Positions 47,445 to 59,744 of a stretch of DNA of 64,000 bases are shown one piece after another. The stretch spans positions 54,387,212-54,451,211 of the forward strand of contig NC_080680.1 of assembly GCF_030445035.2 (NCBI RefSeq), read 5' to 3'. The notes under the pieces are model-generated. The model was not told the origin of the DNA. It saw only the letters and a program-made list of their open reading frames with translations, and did not search any database. The DNA comes from Dasypus novemcinctus. Taxonomy: Eukaryota > Chordata > Mammalia > Cingulata > Dasypodidae. Each line of letters starts with the position of its first letter. The first letter of the stretch is position 1. The position numbers were made by a program, and so were the translations under genes.

Positions 47445-48621
47445 CCCAATGGGACTAAAAAGGGGATTCCATTGGTTGTGGAGAGCAATGAAACCTTAGT
47501 GTTCATTGGGTGTTTAGGTATATACTTGTCAAATCTGTCAGGTCCCAAGCTTCTAAGTGCTAGCAAAATATGCATACATTAGAATTAGTCCAAAGTGTAA
47601 TATGGAAGAAAGGAGCTTTAATTCTGGCACATCCCAGAATTAGTGGGACAAAGAAGAAGCAGAAAAAGTCCTGGATTTGAAAGGAATTTATGGATAATAC
47701 TGAGAGGAGACTCAGTGAGGCTTGTGTGAACCAGCAACAGAAGACCAGGGAAGGCATCAAGGGTTATTAGTCTATGTTATATGACCACCAAAGAAGTTAT
47801 GACCATCCTACCCAACCAACCAATGAGTCCCCAGAACCTAGGCACAATCTCCTGAAGAGAACAATGTCAAATGATCTGAGATAAAGTTTCTACCACTTCT
47901 TCAATTAGAGTTAAGAGAATGTGATTAGAGTTTATAGAATGAGATTACTACCCACTAGAGAAATTTTTCAATCATTTATATTTGGAATGATCTTTGAAAT
48001 ATATAAATTGCTTTCACATATGTTATATAATTTAATATTCACAATAGACTAATTTAACTCTGAAACACTGAGACTTAATTTTACCCAAAGTCATTAAGAA
48101 ACCTATTCCTACAAGCTGAATTTTCTCATTTTAATGTTAAGGTATCACCTTATCAAATGTTAAGTATTAGAGCATGCAGCTAAGGAAGTTTTTGAACTCT
48201 TTCATTTTCAGACATTTTTAATGATTGTTTCATCTGTCATGAATAGCTTAATATGGTACTACTTTGAAGCACAAAAATAGACTTTTTGGATTCTCTGCAA
48301 ATATCAAATCAGCTACCAAACTAACACAGATACATTGGAGAAAAATTTCTCTTTGAGAATTTACAGCCCAAACTGAAGATTTGGAATGCTATTAGTCTTA
48401 ACTATTTTTGTTTGTTTGTTTGTTTTGGCCTTAAAAAATGCCACTGTTTGCATTTATCTATTAACATATTAATTGATTTTAATTTTTGAACTTTTTTCAA
48501 AACTCTTTGCATAATTCCAAAATAAAAGGGTAACTCTTCAGTTAATAATGTTTAAAAATATCTAGCTTTTCAAGGAGATGATATCAATTATATATCTATC
48601 AGAAATTTATTTAGTGTGATA
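47445..48621. other. No gene recognised
   Basis: AT-rich unique-looking sequence with a TTTG microsatellite near 48408-48425. No coding frame of note. Confidence 0.45.
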
Positions 48622-48625
48622 CTCT
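48622..48625. repeat. 4-bp target-site duplication of the provirus (left)
   Basis: ctct directly before the TG of the LTR; the same ctct follows the CA of the other LTR at 56086-56089. Four bp is the size made by gammaretrovirus-like integrases. Confidence 0.8.
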
Positions 48626-49094
48626 TGTAGAATTTGAGAGAGGTTCAATTATTTGCGTGTAGAGAAGCCAGGACTCAGGAATGATTTTGAGAAGGAAAAA
48701 TGGTTTATTGACAGCCTGCCAGACTCGGGAGCTTTCTGTTTCAATCCTGAGCCCCGAACAAGATTTTTGAATCCTTTTATACAGAGAGGAAAGGCCAAAT
48801 GGTCCCTTTGTTTCAGTTCTCAATAGGCTTCAATTAGCATATATATCTTTCACATCTTAGGTAAGCTTTTAGCATGGACTTCATACATTCTAGATAAGTT
48901 TTTAGCATATTTTGTTTGCATTTCCCCTAAATACTTAAAGTTTATAGACCCTGCATTGTTAAAGTGTTTCCTGGGCTGGAGTCCTTGCCATTGTTACCAA
49001 GGGCAGGACTGCAGCCTCTTTACCGTCACACCAAGTCAGAGAGCTTAGGTTATCTCTGAAGAGACAAAGAGCCTCCCACCCGTAGCCCAAATCA
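48626..49094 (-). mobile_element. 3' LTR of a minus-strand endogenous retrovirus
   Basis: A 469-bp LTR, tgtagaattt...aaatca on the plus strand and TGAT...TACA on the minus strand. It aligns end to end with 55615-56085. By hand count the pair differ at about 17 substitutions and two single-base indels. A TATA-like tataaaag and an AATAAA lie in minus orientation in the U3/R part. Confidence 0.92.
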
Positions 49095-49106
49095 TTTCCC
49101 CCCTTT
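49095..49106 (-). promoter_or_regulatory. Polypurine tract of the provirus
   Basis: On the minus strand aaaggggggaaa ends exactly at the TGAT start of the 3' LTR. This is the expected place and composition for the plus-strand primer of reverse transcription. Confidence 0.85.
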
Positions 49107-51612
49107 GCCAAAGTTTAACTTGGTAAGCTTTGGCATAATTATTGTTGGAGCTATGAGGTAGATGGCTGTTTGTTGTTTTGATTGATTATTTATCAGTCTT
49201 TAGTGTAGCAACCAGGACTGTTTTTAGAAGTTTAGAACTTTTCATTCTGGATAGCAGAATCTTGGAGCAGGGGCCTCCTGCAGTCATTCTGCAGCCACCG
49301 GCACTCACATGGATTTCCAGTCAGGTTCCAGATCCATCTATTAATTTTATTTTACCCTTAAAGAGTTTATACCTTTAATTTAAAAGGGGTGCTGAAGGGA
49401 CATGATTTCTTTTCTGTAAATGCTTCCTGCTGGCCATGGGCTATAGTCATTGCCTAATAAGGTGTAAAACTCTTATTTTAACTGGAGGAAGATGGATCTG
49501 GCATTCTGTACGAAATTGGATGAAGTCTTCATATGGTTAATAAGATGTTCATTCTGAAAGAAACAAACTTAATCAAAAATTTGGAATACCCATTTCTAAA
49601 AGAGCGGACACTAGACCACAGAGGCAGACAAGGTCAGGTGATTAGAAAGATGGCACTCCTTCATAAAAGCTGGTGGGAACAGCATATATACTTTTTTAAG
49701 TTATTTATCTTTAGAGAGAAATTGCAACAGACACTTAGCTTTGTCTGAAGACATATTCCAAGCTGTTCAATGATTGGCACTCATTCACTTCGTCAGATGC
49801 TCCTGGTGAACTGGCACTCCCTGGGCAATGGGCTTCATTCAGGATTAGAACACCAAGTTGGAAATTCCCTTAGTTTTCAGCTGTGGGAGTGATCAGAACT
49901 ACAGAATAAAGGTTTTTTACACCTTGGTTTTAATTGTACAATTTCTAGCAATTTTGATTTGTTCAATAGGTGACTCACCATCAGCAAGCAAGCCTCACCC
50001 TTGCTACACAGTAGAGTACAGGAGAATATAGTAAGTTTACTGAGCCTGGCTGAGACTACCACCCCATTCTACAGACATGTTTATTAACTGTTTAGAAAAT
50101 GAATTCACTAGGAAGTTAACAATATACTTTCCCACTTGATCCAAAACAGAAAAGATAATGTTATAATTATTAGGCATACATTTAGCACAGGATAAGAGTA
50201 CAGCACTTAATATTAATTAATGTATTATTACTTAATGCAAAGGATTTGGAGTTGCAATTAATAGTTTTAAGTTTCAGGTTTGTAATACTTTACATGTTGT
50301 CTCTCCATGAGAGCAGGCCATAATGCCAATTGTGTTTAAGTTTCACTTACAGTATCCTGGTATCATGGCTCCACTTAGCATGTTCTTCAATGCAGTGAGC
50401 AAGTCGCAGTATCCTTGATCTTAGAGCGATTTTCCAGTATTCTACTAGCCTGGTGCATAGTGCTCTCTGGCACTATGGAACAGTGCCAGTCTGGAGGTGA
50501 TATCCATTGGACATTTGGCTGTACCGAGTCATTATTGGCTGCTGCAGGAGCTTGAAACTGTAACGTAGTTTCCATCGACTTCAGGAGCAGAACCAGAGGC
50601 TGATATAGCAAATATTTTTAATTGAGGGGCCAGTGACCAGCCTAGCCAATAACTCACATGGAGAGGCCACCTGTAATGTATTCAAGGCCTGGCTTGAATG
50701 CACAAGAGTTTGACAATTTTAAAGTTTATTCCTTGTTTTTTTATATATATTTTAAGCAATTTAATGCAACACATCATATATCAAATGACTGTTTACTTAC
50801 ACAATTTTACCATGAAGATAACAGTAGGTACTTTACTTTAGTAATAGAGGAAAAAAAATTATTTTTCATTGTTAAAATGAAAACAGAATATTTCCAATAG
50901 AATCAAGATAACTTTTTATTACCATTTACTTAAATATGTACCTTGCGGTGGCCTTCAGACAGGTTTTATTATCACGAAGTTATTTTTTTGTAACCAGTAC
51001 TAATCTAAGTTTTAGTTAACAATGACTTTTAGAACTAGAACTATTTAAACGTTTTTAGTTTGGAAGATGTTTTACAAACTCTTTATAATTGACTATAACC
51101 ACATTGACTAGCCACCTAATGTTTAAATAAACTTATTAAATTACAATTACCAACCAAAGAAATTTACTCTATTTATTAAAGAGAGCATATCTACAATTTT
51201 TTTCTTTTAGCCTAATTTTCACCAATGTGAACTTATATTTTTCATTACTCTAAAGATTTTGTACATATGTTAATTTAGTTTATAAATTAACTATGGGAGA
51301 TTACACTCAAGTTAAATAAAATTGAAACCATTATAGTTTATGCAAGGAATGTTCTCTTTTTCTCTTACAGGAAGCTAAAAACTTCTTTTCTTTGTTTAAG
51401 TTATGAAAATGAATAACTTAAAAGCATACTGACTACCAGGTTTTAAAACACATTACACAATTACTTAATTTGTTTAATCATAATCCAGGAAAGATCTCTC
51501 CATAGTTTTTATGGGCTTTCCTTTACTTACTGAAATTGGTTAATAGAGCCACTAATTACACCTTTATTTTGTTGGAAAGAAATCTTCTGGAAGAAAATAA
51601 GGCTCACCAGAT

Positions 51613-52027
51613 TGTGGAGAAGAAAAGAATTTATTCTCAATCTTACAAGAAGGGGCTCAGAGCCAGATATGGCTGGTGCCCCGAACAAAGAAAAATGACA
51701 CAATTTATACCCCTAAGCCTAGCACGCAAGCTCTTCCTCTGTTTCTCCATTGATTGGATACTTCAGAAGTTACAGCTTTTCTGAGAAGATCTAACTTTCC
51801 CATGCAAAAGTTTGTGATTTAACTGCTTCCTCTATCACATTCCAACCATTTTAGTTTTTACCTGCTCCCCTTTGTGAAATAAGGAAAAGAATTTAGTGCT
51901 GTAATGGCACCGACTTAGCTCCTTCTTGGGCATCCTTCCACTGCCCATAAGACTGGCCTAAACTGTTCTCCTCCACTGCTGTCCAACCCAGGAGTGGGAG
52001 ACTGAGGCAGCAGGCCACCAGATTACA
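51613..52027 (-). mobile_element. Nested LTR-like element inside the provirus
   Basis: The minus strand starts tgtaatctggtggcctgctg and ends ttcttttcttctccaca. A TATA-like ggtataaattg and a late gagaataaattc sit in the normal LTR order. The nonamer caccagatt occurs at both edges (51605-51613 and 52016-52024), so the exact boundaries and target duplication are unclear. No partner LTR was seen; it is probably solo. Confidence 0.6.
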
Positions 52028-52954
52028 CCAATCAACATTTTTTTATGTGAAAACTAACCTAATCTTTGTTTTTTTTTTACATTTTATGGCTGACAAAAGG
52101 TTTAAACTGGGAAATTACCAGGCAAATTGATTCTTAATTCCTTAGCCTAGTAGATAGGTTTAATCTGCCACACCTAGTCTTGCCTTTAAAGCTCTTGCAA
52201 AGAGGAGGCCCTTTCCTAATTGTTTCTATAATCAGATTTCTATATGACTTTTTTCATCCTGCTTAGTTTAATTTGGGCTTTAAGAATATTTACATATAAA
52301 ACTGCATATTTAATTTTTAACAATTTGAATAGAGCTCTTTTACGAATTTTTATTTGTTAATTTGTTATTATTATCCTGATGTATGAAGACATACACTGAG
52401 CAAATGCGCAGACACAAAGAGACACAGAAACACAACTCATTGATATTACTTATAATTTGCATTATTTTATATACTGTTTAGCTTAATTTGGGGTCCAGAA
52501 ATATATATTAAACTTATATAACTACATATTTAACCTCAACAATTTGAGCAAATAGGCAGACATGAAGAGTTTGACACAAAAACATAACTTTAGTTACTTT
52601 AAACTTCTAATTTTTACAAAACAAGTGTGACAGCAAAACATTTCAAAGACTCCTGAAACTTTTCTTAATTTGCACTATGACTGTGCAGTTTTACACTATG
52701 ACCATGCAATTTTACACAAGAATTTTCTTTCTTAATTAATGGATTGTAACCAAAATGTTCTCAATGCTTTAGCACCATTTTGTTTCAGAACTTTATATTT
52801 TACTTTGAAATTAGCAGAATTTTGGATAAGCAACAAGATTAATTTTATATATATTTACTGAGGCTATTTGAAGCTTCAGGGAGACAGACTGGTTTCTCTC
52901 ATGAATTGCCACTCTTAGGAACACTGACCGTCAAGACTTCTTCCCCTCACCTTC

Positions 52955-52980
52955 CCCCCCCCCCCTTTTTTTTTTCTTTT
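52955..52980. repeat. C-run followed by T-run
   Basis: A homopolymer block of about 12 C followed by about 10 T, inside the provirus. Confidence 0.8.
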
Positions 52981-53433
52981 GAGATAATAAAACTCCAGTG
53001 GTTGTTTAACCTTATTCCATCAGACAGCAATTTATTTAGTTTACACTTGAATTCATGAGAGAAAGGTTACTAATACCAGGACAGGAGACAGTGATGCCCC
53101 AGCTCTTCTCTGGCCTGTAGGGGCAGAAGCTATTATGAAATAACTATAGGCAAATGCAAGGGGCGAGGTTAGGCTTGAAGTAACCATAAACAAAGGAAAG
53201 GTTAGTTTAGAATTTACACTTAGATAATAGTTTCAGGCTAAATTCACCCAGCTATAATTTCAGTTATTATCTTTCCACTGTTTTATAATATAAATGCATT
53301 TATAAATGATTTTAACTCTTAGTTACAGTATTTATTAATTTTTTAAAACCTGTTAATTTTATAACACCTTTAAGCACCTTTTATTCGACTTATAACATAT
53401 TAAATGAACTTAACCATTATTTTAATTTTTCCT

Positions 53434-53461
53434 TTAAAGTAAAAGAACTCTTTTACTTTAA
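53434..53461. repeat. Perfect 13-bp inverted repeat
   Basis: ttaaagtaaaaga and tcttttactttaa separated by ac. The right arm is followed by a second ctcttttactttaactctt unit, so a small tandem duplication is superimposed. Confidence 0.75.
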
Positions 53462-54957
53462 CTCTTTTACTTTAACTCTTGCAGTTAGGTTGAAATAAAA
53501 AGCTACTTTTCAGGATTTGATTTCTAGAACAATGTTCTTTTAAAAGAGGTAAGACTCTTCTTCAAACACGGAGGAAATGATGAGGTTAAAACACAAGAAG
53601 CTATTTTGATTAAACAGATTTTCTTTGTATACTGATCTTACTCAATTTTAGTCATAAAATTTTCCTTCACAAACCTTCTACACTTTCAGTATTCATTCAG
53701 GTTTTGTCCCACACTCTACTCTTTCCAATAATCAATCATTTTATCTTAGGACAAAATCATCTTCTGTTTCCTTAGCAATAAAATCATATTCCATATATTC
53801 CACATAATAAGTTATCAGGCAAACTTCTTACAATATGTAATTGCCATTAATACTAAACAAGCTTGTTAAAATAATGAACTTTTCTCCACTTTAAATACTT
53901 AGTAGCATGTAATACCAGAAACAGTTTTTGTGGAAGCAAGTTGGCAGGGGAGGCTGGCTGCCTAAGAAAAGTTTTCTTGCTATAAAATTACCTTTATTAT
54001 TATTATTATCAATTCAGTTTTTGTTTAATAATGACTTTCTCTGCAATTAGCCATTTAAATACCTTAATTTAAACAATGTTTTGTTAAACTTTTATAATTA
54101 TTTATACCTTTAAGACAAATTTTACCTTCACAGAACACATTCTCTAAGTAAAAGTTACTACAATACCTTCTAAGAACCTGGGCAGAATGCAAACGTATTT
54201 TGGCTTTGACACCCTATGGAGGGAACTTTACTGCATTTATTCTGATTCTGCTTTTCACCCCCTTCACTTTTCCCCCTTCCAGGCAGTCAGATGCACAACA
54301 ATCAAACAGGAATGTGGCTTATGAATAGAAGGTGTGGTCTCATTTGAAGGGGGCAAGCCGCTCCCCCCTTTCCAGCTTTCAGGCCAAAATGGGCACACAG
54401 AACCTACTCAAATTTGGCAACTCTCCAGGGGACCCAGCCACCCTGACTGGGGCAGCCCCAATAAACTTGGGTGTGTGGCACAGACACCGATGGCCTCCAA
54501 GCCCCGGCAAAGGGACAAACCAGAGACAAGACAGCAGAGCATTCACAAACATCTAGACTCCGCAAACATCCAGACTCTTCAGTTTTGCCCCATAATCATT
54601 TCACCCCCTTGCTAATGGCAAGGGAGGGCTCCAGCTCAATTGAATTCTATTTTACATAACCACACAACTCCAACACTAGCATTGAGCTGACACAGACAGA
54701 AGCACAAAGGTCACTAATCTGACCTACAAATTCTCTCTCTATATTTTCACCACGGTTGCCGCCACAGCCATCACAAACCTTAGAACACTTAACATTTGGT
54801 ATAAAGTGAATTCATTCACAATTTAGCACCATAACAAAAGATTTCAACCAGACTTTTTCCACTGTTTAACTTTACACCCAGACCAAGCTCCACTAGAAAA
54901 GCTGATCCATTTTCCTGTAACCAAGTTTTTTTGTTTTTTTTTTAATCCAGACCAATT

Positions 54958-55243
54958 TCCAGGACATTAGGACACAAACCTATAAATAGCCCTTCCTATT
55001 AAAATCAAGCCTCCACTCCTTTAGTGGATATAAGACTAGTACCAGATTCTAACATGCAGTTAGACAAACCCAAAACACCAGGGCTTTTTCCTGTTTTTTC
55101 TCCAGGACATTAGGACTCGAACCTATAAACAACCCTTCCTATTAAAATCAAGACTCCACTCCTTCAGTGGATGTGAGACCAGTACCAGCTTTTAACATGC
55201 AGTTAGACAAATCTAAAACACCAGGGCTTTTCCCCAGTTTTTC
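54958..55243. repeat. Two-copy tandem repeat, unit 143 bp
   Basis: Unit 1 is 54958-55100 and unit 2 is 55101-55243. Both begin tccaggacattaggac and share cccttcctattaaaatcaag and acatgcagttagacaaa. They differ at a modest number of positions. The repeat lies in what would be the leader/gag-equivalent part of the provirus. Confidence 0.9.
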
Positions 55244-55589
55244 TCCTTTTCCCAGGCCTAGATAAAATGGCTTCCCCCCAATTTTCTGGGGCTACTAGGG
55301 TTCTCTCGGGAGGTGATCAGCCTCCCCTTCCTAGCAATTAAAGCTAGGGCTTTCCAGGCTCACCCAGGTAGTCTTACCTTCTTCCATGTTCAGAATTCTT
55401 TTTTGTTCCCAGAATCCATCTTTTCAGACCTTCCATTGCCCTTGACTTTTGTTGGGAAGATTCCAGTGGAGCCCACATCTTTTCTGGATTAAATTTAATC
55501 CCAGATTTGGGGTTCACCCGAGTCCTCCCGGCTTCCTCGGGGATTTGGAAGGGGTAGCAAAATGCTACCATCTCTGGCCTTCATTTGCT

Positions 55590-55607
55590 GTCCCTTTGTG
55601 GTCACCA
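55590..55607 (-). promoter_or_regulatory. Primer-binding-site candidate of the provirus
   Basis: On the minus strand TGGTGACCACAAAGGGAC lies 7 nt after the end of the 5' LTR. The first eight bases fit the 3' end of tRNA-Trp (TGGTGACC); the rest fits poorly, so the cognate tRNA is undecided. Confidence 0.65.
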
Positions 55608-55614
55608 AAAATGT

Positions 55615-56085
55615 TGTAGAATTTGAGAGAGGTTCAATTATTTGTGTATAGAGATGCCAGGACTCAGGAATGATTTTGAGAAGGAAAAATGGTTTATTGA
55701 CAGCCTGCCAGACTCAGGAGCTTTCTGTTTCAATCCCGAGCCCCTAACAAGATTTTTGAATCCCTTTTATACAGAGAGGAAAGGCCAAATGGTCCCTTTG
55801 TTTCAGTTCTCAATAGGCTTCAATTAGCATACATATCTTTCACATCTTAGGTAAGCTTTTAGCATGGACTTCATACATTTTAGATAAGCTTTTAGCATAT
55901 TTGGTTTGCATTTTCCCCTAAATACTTAAAGTTTATAGACGCTGCATTTTTAAAGTGTTTCCTGGGCTGGAGTCCTTGCCATTGTTACCAAGGGCAGGAC
56001 TGCAGCCTCTTTACCATCACACCAAGTCAGAGAACTTAGGTTATCTCTGAAGAGACAAAGAGCCTCTCACCCATAGCCCACATCA
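55615..56085 (-). mobile_element. 5' LTR of the minus-strand endogenous retrovirus
   Basis: A 471-bp LTR, partner of 48626-49094. On the minus strand it starts TGATGTGGGC and ends at TACA. It has a TATA-like tataaaag near 55768 and AATAAA near 55693-55698, about 70 nt apart. The promoter would direct transcription leftward into the internal region. Confidence 0.92.
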
Positions 56086-56089
56086 CTCT
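56086..56089. repeat. 4-bp target-site duplication of the provirus (right)
   Basis: ctct following the LTR terminal CA, matching 48622-48625. Confidence 0.8.
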
Positions 56090-57269
56090 AACAAACATGG
56101 AAAAACCAAGTAATTTTTTACAGTATTACATTTCTGCACTTAATGTTATGTCATGGTTAAAACTTGAATGCTATTTAGCCTAATTTAAATATCTAATAAA
56201 ACAAATCAATATACTTTGTATATTTATGATTATGAATTTTCAAAGAGATGTGATACATGCAAAAATGTCAACCACATTTCATCAATTGAGCAAGCTAAAC
56301 ACCTTTAGAATACATAGGGAAGGAAAATAAGTTAATATTTGTTGAAACTTTTTATGTTTTTTAAGAGAAATTTTTAAAATAAACAAAATTGTGTAGAATA
56401 GTTAAGGAATCACTATGATCCCATTACCTAGCTTTGACATTGTAATATCCTCCTTTCATTGCACCAGTTTTTTCTTGAAGCATTTTAAATTTTATTACAG
56501 ACACAAATTAATAAATCAATAAATATTTTAGTATATATCCTAACATGTAAGAAAGGTTTCTAGAAACATAATGTTATCATTAAGAACAAAAATGAAATTA
56601 AAGAAATTTCTTATTTTCTGTTAATACAAATTCACCACTCAATTTTTACTGATGCTCTTCATAAATATCTTTTCAGGTTTTTAAAAAAGAATTTGTGTTC
56701 AAATAAAGTCCGAATGTTGTATTTGGTTTATTTCTTTTTAGTTTCTTTCAATTTTCCCTCTGTTATTTCTTTGTTGAGGAAAACATGTCACCTATCACAT
56801 AGAATTTCCCACATCCTGCTTTCTTCTTATTGTATATTTACAGAGTCATTTAGCATGTTTCTTTCTCCTCTCATGTTTCCTCTAAACTGAGAGTCAAGTT
56901 AGAAGTATGATTCAGGTTCAATTTAGGGGAAAGAAAATGTCATGGATGTTACTACTTAATATTATATCAGAAAACCCATTATGTGTGTTTGCCTCATGTT
57001 TAAAAATATTGACATCAATTCACAATCAAAGTGTGTCAGCCTGATCCATCTATAAAATTCATGCCACCATCCTACGATACTGAGCTGCCACTGATGGGCC
57101 TATTTGAATTTGTTGTCTGTGATTCATCTATAAAATTGAATTTGTCCCAGTTCAGTTATATATCCTCAAATACTCTCAATATAGAGAAGACAGGATAAAA
57201 GTTTAAATCTTTTATTTATAAATTATCACAATAATGAGTGGTGTTCCAGCAGCCACCAAAGATAGTAAT
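56090..57269. other. No gene recognised; AT-rich unique sequence
   Basis: Short AT-rich frames only. A partly repeated catctataaaatt phrase occurs near 57045 and 57123. Confidence 0.45.
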
Positions 57270-57283
57270 AAAATACCAGTATG

Positions 57284-57525
57284 GGGGAAGCGGATGTGGC
57301 TCAAGCAGTTGAGCCCCCCACCTCCCAGGTTCAATTCCCAGTGCCTTCTAAAATAAAAACAAAACAAAACAAAACAGATTATGAAAAGACAACAAGCAGA
57401 AAAGACAACAAGGAGAAATGAGCAGATAACAAGCATAGATAATAAGCAAAAACAATGAGCAAACAGACAAGGGAGCCATCTCAGGGGGATGTCATAGAGT
57501 AAGATAAGAAATAAAATAAATTTTA
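57284..57525 (+). mobile_element. DAS-type SINE, plus strand
   Basis: The head gggaagcggatgtggctcaa is followed by a B-box-like aggttcaattcccagtgcc, an AAAC-rich linker and a gacaacaagcagaaaagaca-type tail. Near-matching flanks aaaataccagtatg (57270-57283) and aaaatacctgcatg (57526-57539) form the target duplication. Confidence 0.85.
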
Positions 57526-57589
57526 AAAATACCTGCATGAAATTCATGCGTTTGTTTGTTTTTCTTTGGAACAATTATATAAATTATTC

Positions 57590-57645
57590 ATGTATATATA
57601 TATATACATATGCATGTATATGTATACACACACACACATATTTGA
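57590..57645. repeat. TA/CA microsatellite
   Basis: tatatatatatacatatgca followed by an acacacacaca tract. Confidence 0.85.
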
Positions 57646-57982
57646 TGTGTTGTAACCCACTGAATTCATTCCTCAATTTGGAGATGGTCCCTGCTAGACT
57701 CTCTACCCTGTTGGACTAAATTCAATGAGTATGTCATTGTAACTACAGAATTTAGTACAATACCAAATACATTGTAACAACTCAATACTATTTTTGAATA
57801 AATGAATTTCATTTACAAGAAAACTAGTTCTCATATTATTTAAGTTACAAATATTTAAATACATACCCAATATTTCAAACTCAGGTCTAAATATAATATT
57901 GAACTGATTGTCTTTCAAATAATCTAGATCTTCCTGACATTTTCAAATATGAATAATCTGATATGACCAATAGTAGATTAGA

Positions 57983-58064
57983 GGGGAGTGGGTGTAGCTC
58001 AGTAGATGAGCACCTGCTTTGCATATATGAGGTCCCTGGTTCAATCCCTGGTACCTCCTAAAAA

Positions 58065-58101
<37 letters not shown>
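57983..58101 (+). mobile_element. Short DAS-type SINE, closely tRNA-Ala-like, with an A/TA tail
   Basis: The head ggggagtgggtgtagctcag, the ctgctttgcatatatgaggt anticodon-arm equivalent (TGC in the loop) and ggttcaatccctggtacctc follow tRNA-Ala closely. It lacks a clean acceptor stem start and carries an A-run plus a (TA)n microsatellite, so it is a retroposon rather than a tRNA gene. Confidence 0.85.
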
Positions 58102-58103
<2 letters not shown>

Positions 58104-59744
58104 TTATTTCATTAAATCTAGAAAAATACAGTAATTGAAGAGAAGACTGAAATCATAAGTTTAAGTCACTCTTATGAAAATTACTTGGGCTATAGTATAA
58201 AGTTGGGCAGTTTAGGCATGATAATAGATACAGTAAATCTAGTTATAAAGCTTTTGCCCTAGTGAAGACAAGAGATGACATGAATTTAGATAAGGGTGAT
58301 GAAAGTTGGGATGGGAAGAAAGGGAGATCTGATAATTAAGGTGAGAAGCATTATTAAAGAATTCTGGTGAACACAAAAAACGTAGGAGTCATATCTGAAA
58401 ATAGCCTAAATTATTGAGAGACTGATGAGAGAAAATACAAGGGAGAAGAAATGAACCTGAACACATGGTGCTTAGATTGCTTTTGGTGCTTTTTGGATTT
58501 AGGAAAAAGTAGGAAATTGGGAAAAACGTAGTGGGGTAGCTGGAAGCATTTTATATAAGAAATATAGAGAGGAATCTTAGATATGGAGTTCTGAAAAAGT
58601 TGTAGAGATGATATTTATTAGTTTGTCATAATTTTTGTGAAAGTTGAAGCCATGCAAATGAATGTAATTGACCAGAGAAGAGAGAGGAAAGTAAATAGAA
58701 TGCCAACAGAAATATTTAGAAAAAGACTATTTGTTAGTGGAGAATGCAGAAAGAGTTGAGGTAGTGAAGGAAATAAAGACCATTTGGCTTGCACTCCTTT
58801 TCTCTAATGTGTAGTTGACTATTTGGTAGTCTATTAAATTTACTATATTGTCAAGTCATATGTAAATAGAAAAAAATGCCTATGGGACATTATTTCTTTC
58901 TTATATGATTGGTGACCATATCTTCTGTCCACCATGATTGATGATCCTTGGAAAGAAGCATCTATGGCTACAATGCATATCAATATATCTATATCCATAT
59001 ACATCTATATATTGATATATTTATATACAAATCTATTTCTACATAGGCAGACATTTATACAGGAAAAGACGAGATGTGTTTTATGTGTATGTGTACATGT
59101 GTTTGTGTGTGTTTGTGAGAAAAACGCTGTGGCTAACATCTGCCTTTCCCTCTATAATTACACAAATAACTATTTGTCAAGTTTCCTCTGAAAAATGACT
59201 AAAATACCTTTAAATGCTTTTACTTAGACATTATGTTAAAAACAAGTTTGATAATGATTTTATAATATCAGATGAAATCATATTAACAAATTCCAATATA
59301 AACTATTTTATATCATAGGGACTTACCTGACTATTACATGCCTGTGAGTCCCTAGAAGCACAAACTGTTGTAAATATATCATTACAGACGCTCCTCCAAT
59401 CACTCATATCTTCACTGTAAAATTTCATAAAAACCCTTCTCAATGGAGAGTTAATATTATGTGCTGTGTTTAGAATAACCTCATGATTATAAATTATCTG
59501 TACAACTGTTCTTTTACTCTCTACTTTTTCATCTCCCTATCAGATGGAAGTATGCATTCTTCCCAAACTATGTTAGAGTATCAAACTATGTTAGAGTATG
59601 ACAGCTATACCCTTGTTTAGAATAAAAATGAAATTTAAAAATATCATGTATTGCCAACTAAAATAAACCATAGAAAATTGGTTAGACTAATTATATGTAA
59701 CTGTCTAAATGTTTCAACTACTGCTACAAAATTGCTGCAGAATC
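58102..59744. other. No gene recognised
   Basis: A/T-rich unique sequence. A tatctatatcca-type low-complexity block sits at 58978-59035 and a gtgtatgtgtacatgtgttt block at 59083-59118. Confidence 0.45.

Larger units (their letters stand above)
49107..55589 (-). mobile_element. Internal region of the provirus, apparently non-coding
   Basis: About 6.5 kb between the LTRs, minus orientation. No frame exceeds about 93 codons in any of the six, and I cannot recognise gag, protease, reverse transcriptase, integrase or env motifs. The sequence is AT-rich in 50000-54200 and richer in GC near the leader. A nested LTR-like element (51613-52027), a C/T homopolymer block (52957-52975) and a 143-bp tandem duplication (54958-55243) lie inside. 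With only about 4 percent LTR divergence, complete coding decay by mutation is unlikely, so a non-autonomous element is the better reading. Confidence 0.75.

Noticed and set aside
57983-58060. Functional tRNA-Ala gene
   Set aside because: The head is tRNA-like, but the 5' acceptor strand does not pair properly with the 3' side, and it runs into an A-run and TA tail as other SINE copies do.
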